Shown piece after piece: positions 46,909-53,582 of a stretch of DNA of 64,000 bases. Numbering within the stretch: position 1 is the first letter of the stretch; every line of letters begins with the position of its first letter. A program made the position numbers and the translations under genes. The DNA comes from Phycicoccus sp. Root101. GTDB lineage: Bacteria; Actinomycetota; Actinomycetes; Actinomycetales; Dermatophilaceae. Under the pieces are notes generated by a model. That model was given only the letters and a program-made list of their open reading frames with translations, had not been told where the DNA came from and made no database searches. The stretch lies in contig NZ_LMCM01000005.1 in assembly GCF_001426245.1 (NCBI RefSeq), positions 186,001 to 250,000 of the forward strand, in the 5' to 3' direction.

Positions 46909-47925
46909 TCAGTAGAGGCTGGGGGAGTCGTCGGTGACGTAGTCGGCGCCGGAGTAGGCACCGATCCGCATCCGCTGACGCTGCAGCAGCAGGTCGTTGA
47001 GCAGGCTGGACGCACCGAACCGGAACCAGAACGGGTCCAGCCAGTCGTCGCCCGCGATCTCGCTCACGGTGACGAGGAACTTGATGGCGTCCTTGCTCGT
47101 GCGGATGCCACCGGCCGGCTTCACGCCCACCATCTCACCGGTGAGGTCGCGCCAGTCGCGGACGGCCTCGAGCATGATCAGGGTGACGGGCAGGGTCGCC
47201 GCGGGCGACACCTTGCCGGTCGAGGTCTTGATGAAGTCGCCACCGGCGAGCATCGACAGCCACGAGGCGCGGCGGACGTTGTCGTAGGTCACGAGCTCGC
47301 CGGTCTCCATGATGACCTTGAGGCGCGCGCGGGTGCCGTCCTCGCGGACGCAGGCCTCGGACACCTGGGCGATCTCACGGAACACCCCGAGGTAGTCACC
47401 GGAGAGGAACGCGCCACGGTCGATGACCATGTCGATCTCGTCGGCACCAGCGGCGATCGCGTCACGGGTGTCGGCGAGCTTGACCGGCATGGACGCGCGA
47501 CCGGAGGGGAAGGCGGTCGCGACGGCCGCGACGTTGATGGGCGCGTCGCCGAGGGCTTCGCGTGCGGTGGCCACCATGTCGCCGTAGACGCAGACTGCGG
47601 CCGGGCTCGGGGTGGACGGGTCGGTGGGGTCCGGGTGCAGCGACTTGGCGGCGAGGCCGCGGACCTTGCCCTTGGTGTCGGCGCCCTCGAGCGTCGTCAG
47701 GTCGATCATGGAGATCGCCGTGTCGATGGCCCAGGCCTTCGACGTGGTCTTGATCGAGCGGGTGCCGAGACCGGCCGCGCGTCCCTCGCAGCCCACCTGG
47801 TCGACTCCGGGCAGGCCGTGCAGCCAGCTCGTGAGGGCCGCGTTGGTGAGGCGGGAGACACCGAGGAGGTCACGCGCCCGGGCGGTCGGGTCGACCGAGG
47901 GGGCGGACATTGTGGGGGTACTCAC
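46909..47925 (-). CDS. deoC: Deoxyribose-phosphate aldolase
   Basis: 338 aa, the long form of the enzyme. Splits deoxyribose-5-phosphate into glyceraldehyde-3-phosphate and acetaldehyde. Schiff-base Lys233 in GGDFIKTSTGKV, Asp165 in ADEIDMVID and the second Lys in GVKPAGGI. The GTG at 47925 is preferred over an ATG at 47910 because TAGACT ends six bases before it. Heads the deoC-ALDH-ALDH-kinase operon. Confidence 0.95.
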   Translation of the reverse strand: MSTPTMSAPSVDPTARARDLLGVSRLTNAALTSWLHGLPGVDQVGCEGRAAGLGTRSIKTTSKAWAIDTAISMIDLTTLEGADTKGKVRGLAAKSLHPDPTDPSTPSPAAVCVYGDMVATAREALGDAPINVAAVATAFPSGRASMPVKLADTRDAIAAGADEIDMVIDRGAFLSGDYLGVFREIAQVSEACVREDGTRARLKVIMETGELVTYDNVRRASWLSMLAGGDFIKTSTGKVSPAATLPVTLIMLEAVRDWRDLTGEMVGVKPAGGIRTSKDAIKFLVTVSEIAGDDWLDPFWFRFGASSLLNDLLLQRQRMRIGAYSGADYVTDDSPSLY

Positions 47926-47931
47926 CGCACG

Positions 47932-47937
47932 AGTCTA
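47932..47937 (-). promoter_or_regulatory. -10 box TAGACT of deoC
   Basis: TAGACT (47937-47932), six bases, then GTG at 47925; leaderless spacing. Confidence 0.5.
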
Positions 47938-48057
47938 TCGGTGTCTACAGGGTGGTCGGTTCGCGCGGATTCGGTGGGGTTGGGGGTGTGCGTGGCCGGT
48001 GTCCCGAGGTGTGCCCCCGTTGGTCCTGCGGTGACTCGCGAGGCTCTTGGTTCGGGA

Positions 48058-48088
48058 GCGAAAGATGTTGCGTATCAAGGACTTTCGC
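48058..48088. repeat. Inverted repeat upstream of the HNH gene
   Basis: GCGAAAG (48058-48064) and CTTTCGC (48082-48088) flank a 17-base A/T-richer loop, ending 27 bases before the -10 box of the next gene. Confidence 0.35.
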
Positions 48089-48114
48089 GGGGAGGGACTG
48101 TCAGACCCCGTTGG

Positions 48115-48120
48115 TAGTTT
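48115..48120 (+). promoter_or_regulatory. -10 box TAGTTT of the HNH gene
   Basis: TAGTTT, six bases, then ATG at 48127. Confidence 0.55.
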
Positions 48121-48126
48121 TGTCCC

Positions 48127-49527
48127 ATGGGCGGGGGAGCGTCGTTCTCGGAGCGTGAGTCAGCGGTGGCGCAGGCGTGCGCTGTCCTGACCCGCACCGA
48201 GGACGTCCTATGGGCCGCGAGCGGTGCCGACCTGGGCCGGTTCATGTCCGAGCTCGACGAGCTGGCCGCCCGCGTCGACGCAGCCCGCGTGGAGGTGCTC
48301 AGTGAGGCGGTCGACCGTGGTGAGGCCGGCGCGGGGCGCTCCGGGGCGAGTGCCTGGCTGCTCGACCACTCTCCGTCGTTGCGCGCCGGTGGCTCGGCCC
48401 GCGTCGTGCGGCTCGCCGAGGCCGCCCACGACGACCGGTATGGCGCGTTGCTGGCGGCCGTCCGCGAGGCGCGAGTGCCGCTGGTCACCGCGACCGTCGT
48501 CGTCGACGAGTTCGAGCGGCTCGCGTCCAGGCTCGCTCCCGGTGCTGCTGGGCCGGTGCTCGACGGGCTCATCGAGGTCGCGTCGTGGGGCAGGCCCAAG
48601 GACGTGCGTGGCCTCCGCGACCGGCTGGTCGCGAAGTACGGCGCGCTCGGCGAGCTCCAATTGGAGCAGGACCGGGCCTGCGAGCGACGGTCGTTGTCCC
48701 AGCCGTTCGCCGACGGCACCGGGTTGTTCGAGTACACGATGGTCGTCGATGCCGAGGCCAAGACGGTCATCGAGGCTGCCGTGCAGGGGCTGTCCGCGCC
48801 GCGACCGGCTGAGGGCGAGCCCGACCGCCGCCCGTCGGGTCAGCGGCGCATGGACGCCCTGCTCGAGGTCGTGCGACGAGGTGTCGCCTCGGCCGACGGC
48901 GTGAGCACCACCCCCAAGGCCGAGGTGTTCGTGACCGTCTCCCTCGACGACCTCGTGGCCCGGTCGAACGCCGCCACGGTGTTCGGCTCGGGGGAGGCAG
49001 GCGCGCTGATCGGCCCGGAGACCGCCCGTCGCATCGCCTGTGACGCCGGGATCGTGCCGGTCGTCCTCGGCAAGGACGGGGAGGTCCTCGATCTGGGGCG
49101 CCGGTTCCGGCTGTTCACCAGCGCCCAGCTGCGAGCCCTGTGGCTCCGCGACGACGGGTGCACCTTCCCCGACTGCACGGTGCCCGCGTCCTGGTGCGAC
49201 GGCCACCACCTGAGGCACTGGGTCGACGGAGGCGCCACCGATCTGGGTAACGCTGCGTTGCTGTGCGGGCGGCACCACACGGTCGTGCACCGCAAGGGCT
49301 ACCTCGGGGAGCTCGTCGAGGGCGGGGTTCGGTGGACGCTCGTCCCCGGTTCGTACGACCACTGGCTGGCTGGACAGGCGGCCGCAGGGTCCTCGCTGGG
49401 GCGAGGCGAACGTGCGGTGCACGGTGCCGGAGTGGGTGCGGGGCCGGGGGTTCGCACCTACACCGTGTGGGGCGAGCTGGCGACGACCGCCGTCGCGCCA
49501 CCCCCGGCACCACCCTGGCGACCATGA
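48127..49527 (+). CDS. 13E12-type DUF222 / HNH endonuclease domain protein
   Basis: 466 aa. A DUF222 region (about residues 30-330, with the AWLLDHSPSLRAGGSARVVRLA stretch) is followed by a C-terminal HNH motif: LWLRDDGCTFPDC, CDGHHLRHWVDGGATDLGNAALLCGRHH. This is the multi-copy 13E12 repeat family of actinobacteria, often near mobile DNA; activity and role are not established. Marks the start of the accessory stretch. Confidence 0.9.
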   Translation: MGGGASFSERESAVAQACAVLTRTEDVLWAASGADLGRFMSELDELAARVDAARVEVLSEAVDRGEAGAGRSGASAWLLDHSPSLRAGGSARVVRLAEAAHDDRYGALLAAVREARVPLVTATVVVDEFERLASRLAPGAAGPVLDGLIEVASWGRPKDVRGLRDRLVAKYGALGELQLEQDRACERRSLSQPFADGTGLFEYTMVVDAEAKTVIEAAVQGLSAPRPAEGEPDRRPSGQRRMDALLEVVRRGVASADGVSTTPKAEVFVTVSLDDLVARSNAATVFGSGEAGALIGPETARRIACDAGIVPVVLGKDGEVLDLGRRFRLFTSAQLRALWLRDDGCTFPDCTVPASWCDGHHLRHWVDGGATDLGNAALLCGRHHTVVHRKGYLGELVEGGVRWTLVPGSYDHWLAGQAAAGSSLGRGERAVHGAGVGAGPGVRTYTVWGELATTAVAPPPAPPWRP

Positions 49528-49631
49528 CCGCGCCCCACAGCCCGCCCCCTCTGGCGGGCGCCGCGGCATGCCCGTGGATCGACGCGTGGGCTGATGCGCC
49601 CGGGGTCGTGGAGGGCGTGGGAACGCATCGC

Positions 49632-49637
49632 TAGGGT
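49632..49637 (+). promoter_or_regulatory. -10 box TAGGGT of the deoxyribosyltransferase-like gene
   Basis: TAGGGT, six bases, then GTG at 49644. Confidence 0.6.
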
Positions 49638-49643
49638 CTGGCC

Positions 49644-49943
49644 GTGACCGCGCGACCTGAGATCGTCTGCCTCTGCGGATCGGCGCGGTTCGTGAACGAG
49701 ATGCGCGCGGTGAACCGTGAGCTGACCTTGGCCGGGGTGATCGTCGTGGCGCCGAGCGAGGCGGACCAGTCACCCACTCCAGAACAGAAGGCTGTTCTCG
49801 ACGCCCTCCACCGGCGCAAGATCGACCTGGCCGATCGTGTCCTTGTCGTCAACCCTGGCGGGTACGTCGGGGAGTCGACCCGCGGGGAGATCGACTACGC
49901 CCGTGCGGCCGGCAAACCGGTCTCGTTCACCCATCCCCTCTGA
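49644..49943 (+). CDS. Small nucleoside 2-deoxyribosyltransferase-like protein
   Basis: 99 aa. The pattern CLCGSARFVNEMRAVNRELTLAGVIVVAPSE, then DLADRVLVVNPGGYVGESTRGEIDYARAAGKPV, matches small proteins of the nucleoside deoxyribosyltransferase/YtoQ-like fold, with the Glu of STRGEIDYA in the expected place. The leaderless GTG is fixed by TAGGGT. The proximity to deoC is suggestive, but no substrate can be assigned. Confidence 0.72.
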   Translation: MTARPEIVCLCGSARFVNEMRAVNRELTLAGVIVVAPSEADQSPTPEQKAVLDALHRRKIDLADRVLVVNPGGYVGESTRGEIDYARAAGKPVSFTHPL

Positions 49944-49977
49944 CGGCCAAACGCCAACGCGGGCAAGGAACGCGCTC

Positions 49978-49998
49978 ATCGCGGCACGAGCGGACGTT
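49978..49998 (+). repeat. Dispersed repeat copy A
   Basis: ATCGCGGCACGAGCGGACGT plus T; matches copy B at 52203 except for one base. Intergenic, 35 bases after the preceding gene. Confidence 0.55.
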
Positions 49999-50138
49999 CG
50001 GCTCTCAATTGACCAACGCTTGGGCCAGATGATGTTTATGTCTTGGTTCACGGTCACCGTCAGCAACCACGGCGGGGGCCGCCGATTCGTCGTCCGACTT
50101 CCCGCCTGAACGAGGCGGTCCGGCGGAGGTTCGGGTTC

Positions 50139-50582
50139 TTAGCCGGATGCTTCGAGGATGCCCTTGAGCCTGGCCAGGTCCTTGGTCGTGGCGCGCGTCA
50201 TGGCGCGCTTCACCATCGGCTCGCTGATCTTGGCAAAGCCTGACGGGGAGCCCTGGTTGCGCAGCGTCATCCGCGTCGCTCCCTCGTGCACCGGCTCCCA
50301 CTCGTACGTGGTCTCCATCGGGAACGGGCCATCAGCAGTGCGCATCACCAGCCTGCGCCCAGGCACGAGCTCGACGACCTCGTAGGTGTAGGCGAGTCGC
50401 CGCCCGAGGAAGTGGGCGACGAAGTCCATCCTCGACCCCACGGACAGGGGCACTGGTGTCAGCCAGCGCACAGACACGATGTTGGCGTACCACTCCGGAG
50501 CCCTACCCGGGTCACCGGCGAAGGCCGCTACTTCCGCGGAGGGTCGCTCGATCGTGCATTCCACGCTCACATCAACGCTCAC
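50139..50582 (-). CDS. SRPBCC-family protein
   Basis: 147 aa. START-like lipid/ligand-binding fold: VSVECTIERPSAEVAAFAGDP at the N-terminus, YTYEVVELVPGRRLVM in the middle and a C-terminal helix. Related to polyketide cyclase and Aha1-type proteins. The GTG at 50582 is chosen because the family begins there and GGGAGA lies ten bases upstream; an ATG at 50633 would add 17 residues. It follows the sigma factor gene on the same strand after 161 bases. Confidence 0.8.
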   Translation of the reverse strand: MSVDVSVECTIERPSAEVAAFAGDPGRAPEWYANIVSVRWLTPVPLSVGSRMDFVAHFLGRRLAYTYEVVELVPGRRLVMRTADGPFPMETTYEWEPVHEGATRMTLRNQGSPSGFAKISEPMVKRAMTRATTKDLARLKGILEASG

Positions 50583-50743
50583 CAGCGCATCATCTCCCAA
50601 CGGCAACGCCTCCATGGGACAGAGAGTCTGCATGTGCCGGACGCTGGTGGCTCGAGATCACGAGGTGCAGGTCTGACATCCAGCGCACTCGGTCGGCGCC
50701 TGTAGGACCAGCCACCGAACCGCGCGCCCGACGTGGGCTCCCT

Positions 50744-51349
50744 CTAGGCGCTGGCAACCCCTGGGTCGAGAGCGTGCGCCAGTGAGCGCAACCCGTCCCT
50801 GATGCGGGTCTTCGCGGTGCTGTGCGGAATGCCCAGGTGCGAAGCAACTTCGGTGTACGTCAGGCCGTGGAAGTACGCGAGCTGGACGGCCGTGCGCTGC
50901 TTCATCGTGAGCGCTGCCAGGGCACCTCGGACTCTGGCGGCTTCGAAGGAGGAGTGTGCCGACTCGGCGGTTGAGTCGAATGGTGCCGCCGTCACCTTCC
51001 GTGTCCACACGTCGTCACGGGTGCGGCTCGCGCTGACACTGCGGACCCTGTCCACCGCACGCCGGTGCGCAATGGTGAGGATCCAGCCGGCTGCGCTGCC
51101 CCGCGACGGTTCGTACCGGCCGGCCTCGGCCCACACGTAAGCGAAGACGTCCTGGGTGATCTCCTCGGCGAGTGCGTGCTGGACCACGACGCGCAGCACG
51201 AGCCCGAACACGCGCGGCGCCGTCGCGGCGTAGATCTGCTCGAACGCGGCCTCGTCCCCGGATGCGCAGCGGACCAGCAGGTCGCCCAACGACTGCGCGT
51301 CGTCGCCCTCGCCGTTCCAGTCATCGAGTGGTGCGCTGTGCGCGGTCAC
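50744..51349 (-). CDS. ECF RNA polymerase sigma factor, SigK-like
   Basis: 201 aa. Region 2 (LVRCASGDEAAFEQIYAATAPRVFGLVLRVV ... EITQDVFAYVW ... GWILTIAHRRAVDRVRS) and region 4 (LTMKQRTAVQLAYFHGLTYTEVASHLGIPHSTAKTRIRDGLRSL) are intact. SigK-type factors normally sit beside an RskA anti-sigma gene; none is visible here. The GTG overlaps the MarR stop by four bases, so the two are translationally coupled. Confidence 0.9.
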   Translation of the reverse strand: MTAHSAPLDDWNGEGDDAQSLGDLLVRCASGDEAAFEQIYAATAPRVFGLVLRVVVQHALAEEITQDVFAYVWAEAGRYEPSRGSAAGWILTIAHRRAVDRVRSVSASRTRDDVWTRKVTAAPFDSTAESAHSSFEAARVRGALAALTMKQRTAVQLAYFHGLTYTEVASHLGIPHSTAKTRIRDGLRSLAHALDPGVASA

Positions 51350-51789
51350 GACGTTCGCACCGACATCCGCATCACTAGGTCGTGCAGGTCGTCGCGCAGC
51401 CCGGTCAGCTCATCGCCGCACAATCCGGTCTGCTCGACGACGTTCAGTTGCGCCCGCGACGCGCCCAGCTCGACGGCAGCGCCCTTGGGTGTGAGGCGAA
51501 CTCGACGGGTTCGCGCATCGTCCGGGTCCTGGTCGCGCACGACGAGCCCAGCTTCCTCGAGGCGCCCCAGGATGGGGCTGACCGCGGCCGGCGACAGCTG
51601 CAACCGGTCGGCAATCTCATGGGCCGGCTGGTCATCGGACTCCCACAGCACGAGCATCACCAGATACTGCGGATACGTCAGCCCGACGGCTTCCAGCAGA
51701 GGTCGGTACGCGCGGGTCACCTGGTTCGTCGCGGCGTACAACGCGAAGCACAGCTGGTCGTTCAGTCGCAGATTGCTGGACGTGGTCAT
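51346..51789 (-). CDS. MarR/OhrR-family regulator
   Basis: 147 aa winged-helix repressor. The N-terminus LRLNDQLCFALYAATNQVTRAYRPLL has Cys14 at the place of the OhrR peroxide-sensing Cys. The DNA-binding part is HEIADRLQLSPAAVSPILGRLEEAGLVVRDQDPDDARTRRV. The ATG at 51789 has AAGGGAG upstream; the frame is open further but has no such site. An 18-bp palindrome lies 30 bases upstream. It likely represses its own operon, including the sigma factor. Confidence 0.88.
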   Translation of the reverse strand: MTTSSNLRLNDQLCFALYAATNQVTRAYRPLLEAVGLTYPQYLVMLVLWESDDQPAHEIADRLQLSPAAVSPILGRLEEAGLVVRDQDPDDARTRRVRLTPKGAAVELGASRAQLNVVEQTGLCGDELTGLRDDLHDLVMRMSVRTS

Positions 51790-51818
51790 TGGTACTCCCT
51801 TGTCGGCCATCGGCAACG

Positions 51819-51836
51819 TAGTTCACGCGTGAACTA
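51819..51836. promoter_or_regulatory. Perfect 18-bp palindrome, probable MarR operator
   Basis: TAGTTCACGCGTGAACTA is fully symmetric and lies 30 bases upstream of the MarR start in the promoter region of the MarR-sigma factor operon. Confidence 0.65.
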
Positions 51837-52221
51837 TCCGCACGGTGGGCAGCACCCGGTGACAACACTCTGACCGAACAGGTGACACGACAAGCGCTGC
51901 CGCTCCCCGTTCGAAGACCGCCTAATCCGCTCGCTCACGCAAGGACGACCCGACCACTGCGGGCCTGTGCACCGCCGGGTTGACCCTCGCAAGACCCTTC
52001 GATTCCCGCCTGGGCCTTGCATCAACTACTGGCAAAGGACCCCCATCCCGCTGCAACGGCCACAGAGGTCCCTAGGACCACACGGGTCCACACCTTCATC
52101 GACCGGTTTTCGGAACCACCCCAAGCAGGTACCCCACCACCCACGGGCATCACCGCTTGCCTGTGGATCAGCAGTCGTACTCATCTCGGCATGGTCGAGC
52201 GGATCGCGGCATGAGCGGACG
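51837..52221. other. Non-coding stretch in the accessory region
   Basis: 385 bases, visibly lower in G+C than the core. No open frame has a credible start, codon use or protein pattern. It holds the MarR-side promoter region at its left end and repeat copy B at its right end. Confidence 0.5.
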
Positions 52222-52223
52222 TT
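52203..52223 (+). repeat. Dispersed repeat copy B
   Basis: ATCGCGGCATGAGCGGACGT plus T. It abuts and overlaps the TAA of the leftward orphan gene 52222-52536. Same orientation as copies A and C. Confidence 0.6.
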
Positions 52224-52536
52224 AGCGAAGAGCGTAGAACCAACTTCCCTCGTAGTCTCGAGCCACCGTTTCCTCTGACTGAACGGTGACACCGCTGACG
52301 CTTTCCCCTGGGAAGCCATGGCGCTCTGCGATCAATCGCACATCGGCGAGCAGCTGAGGCTCAGTCCCCGCCAACGCGTCCCGTTGGGCGTCCGTCAATG
52401 TCCCAAGCCACACCCATGCGTCGTCCTGGAACGAAAACGCGGCTACGTATTCGACCCTTGTGACGCCTGACTCACGAAACCCCTCCAGCAGGGCAGGTTC
52501 CATCGCCTTCAGCAGCGTCCATCGGGGATCGGTCAC
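52222..52536 (-). CDS. Hypothetical protein
   Basis: 104 aa, not recognised. Soluble, acidic-neutral, Trp-rich at both ends (DPRWTLLKAME ... SWFYALR), with an internal VEYVAAFSFQDDAWVWLGTLTDAQRDAL segment. The GTG at 52536 is chosen because TATGGT lies six bases before it; the longer open frame lacks a start signal. It is bracketed by repeat copies B and C. Confidence 0.6.
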   Translation of the reverse strand: MTDPRWTLLKAMEPALLEGFRESGVTRVEYVAAFSFQDDAWVWLGTLTDAQRDALAGTEPQLLADVRLIAERHGFPGESVSGVTVQSEETVARDYEGSWFYALR

Positions 52537-52542
52537 GAAGCA

Positions 52543-52548
52543 ACCATA
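52543..52548 (-). promoter_or_regulatory. -10 box TATGGT of the orphan gene
   Basis: TATGGT (52548-52543), six bases, then GTG at 52536. Confidence 0.5.
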
Positions 52549-52589
52549 GGTCGCAGATACATCGAAAAGTCCGTCACCGGCGCGAGTGG

Positions 52590-52608
52590 ATCGCGGCATG
52601 TGCGGACG
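52590..52608 (+). repeat. Dispersed repeat copy C
   Basis: ATCGCGGCATGTGCGGACG, one mismatch to copy B over 19 bases and preceded by TGG where copy B has CGG. Intergenic. Confidence 0.5.
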
Positions 52609-52744
52609 CGCCCTCTCTCGGATTGCGGTGTGACTACGGAGCGCCTGACCTCGACCTCCTCGGCTTGACGCGCCGAGGTGTCCCCGGCCCGGGCACACCT
52701 CGAAGCAATGGTTCAGAGAGTGAACGGGAGATGGGTTCGACGGG

Positions 52745-53155
52745 CTACGGCCCTGACCCTCCGCCGACCAGTTTCCAGGCACCGCCTTGGCGCTCTAGTT
52801 CGTAGAACCAAGTGACGTCTCCTCGCGGGATGCTGCCATCGCCGCTGCCGTCGGTGACGAGAACGGATCCGTACTCAACGTCATCGGGACCCGCAGTAGC
52901 AGGCTCGCCCCGCAGCGAGAACGACGAGACCTTCACGTCACCACAGAGTTCACCGTTGCCGCTCGTGAAGGTCGCCGCGGCGAGCGAATGGGCAGTGTCG
53001 CAATCACCAGCCACTAAGGCCCGAAGGTAGGTGTCCAGCACGACCGACGCCGACGCCCTCGGCGGGGGCGCTGAGATGCTGGTCGACGACCCTGCACACC
53101 CAGCCAATGCGAGTAAGACCAGTCCGTCTACCACGCGCAGCGCACCTCGCCTCAT
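52745..53155 (-). CDS. Small putative lipoprotein
   Basis: 136 aa. A short signal sequence ends in a lipobox LALAGC (Cys about residue 20), then a Ser/Pro linker and a domain with ASVVLDTYLRALVAGDCDTAHSLAA and GDVTWFYELERQGGAWKLVGG, the pattern of small NTF2-like/DUF4878-type extracytoplasmic proteins. The ATG at 53155 is set by CATACT six bases upstream. Function unknown. Confidence 0.7.
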   Translation of the reverse strand: MRRGALRVVDGLVLLALAGCAGSSTSISAPPPRASASVVLDTYLRALVAGDCDTAHSLAAATFTSGNGELCGDVKVSSFSLRGEPATAGPDDVEYGSVLVTDGSGDGSIPRGDVTWFYELERQGGAWKLVGGGSGP

Positions 53156-53161
53156 GTTCTG

Positions 53162-53167
53162 AGTATG
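53162..53167 (-). promoter_or_regulatory. -10 box CATACT of the lipoprotein gene
   Basis: CATACT (53167-53162), six bases, then ATG at 53155. It lies inside a GGCATAC heptamer. Confidence 0.45.
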
Positions 53168-53514
53168 CCGAAGAACGTGGCCCCATGTGGTCCGCTTCAG
53201 AATGAGCGGGGGTCCGACGGCTAAGGGCCTGGTCCACCACAATCAAGGGGGGCGGGCGCGGACGTGGGGTGGGCACTGAGCCATGCCCATTTGGTCCTTC
53301 ATACGGAGATGCGGCGGCGTCCCGGTCCTCACTGGTCCCTGGCTCCAGCTGCGGCCATGACAAGTAAGATCACCCATGGCCTGGACGTGCGGACCTCACT
53401 CGCTGCGCTGTGTGCATCTGAGAGGAGGGCACGGGCCAGCGAGAGGTGGACGACATGTGCGCAGAGTGGTGCGCCCGGTCTGGTTCTCTTTGAAACCCAG
53501 GGCCGCCCCCCTTA

Positions 53515-53529
53515 CTGACGTCCGCTCAT
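53515..53529 (-). repeat. Dispersed repeat copy D, opposite orientation
   Basis: Complement reads ATGAGCGGACGTCAG, one mismatch to the 15-base core ATGAGCGGACGTTAG of copy B. Confidence 0.45.
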
Positions 53530-53582
53530 CGGCAGATGCGGAAACTCGCTTGGCCCTCGCATGGCCGCGGAGAGGCGGGACG

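Larger units (their letters stand above)
53156..53582. other. Non-coding stretch between the lipoprotein and the sugar mutase genes
   Basis: 427 bases without a supported gene. It contains the CATACT promoter box of the lipoprotein gene and repeat copy D. An 84-codon rightward frame ending at 53518 has no start signal or protein-like pattern. Confidence 0.5.

Noticed and set aside
49524-49634. A 36-codon frame starting with ATG overlapping the HNH stop
   Set aside because: Too short, Pro/Ala-rich, with no motif; the TAGGGT box just after it belongs to the next gene.
51975-52030. TTCGATTCCCG near 51995 resembles a tRNA T-loop, suggesting a tRNA fragment or attachment site
   Set aside because: The flanking bases do not form a T stem, no acceptor stem or CCA follows, and no tRNA body lies upstream.
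53264-53518. An 84-codon rightward frame ending next to repeat copy D
   Set aside because: No promoter or ribosome site and no protein-like pattern.
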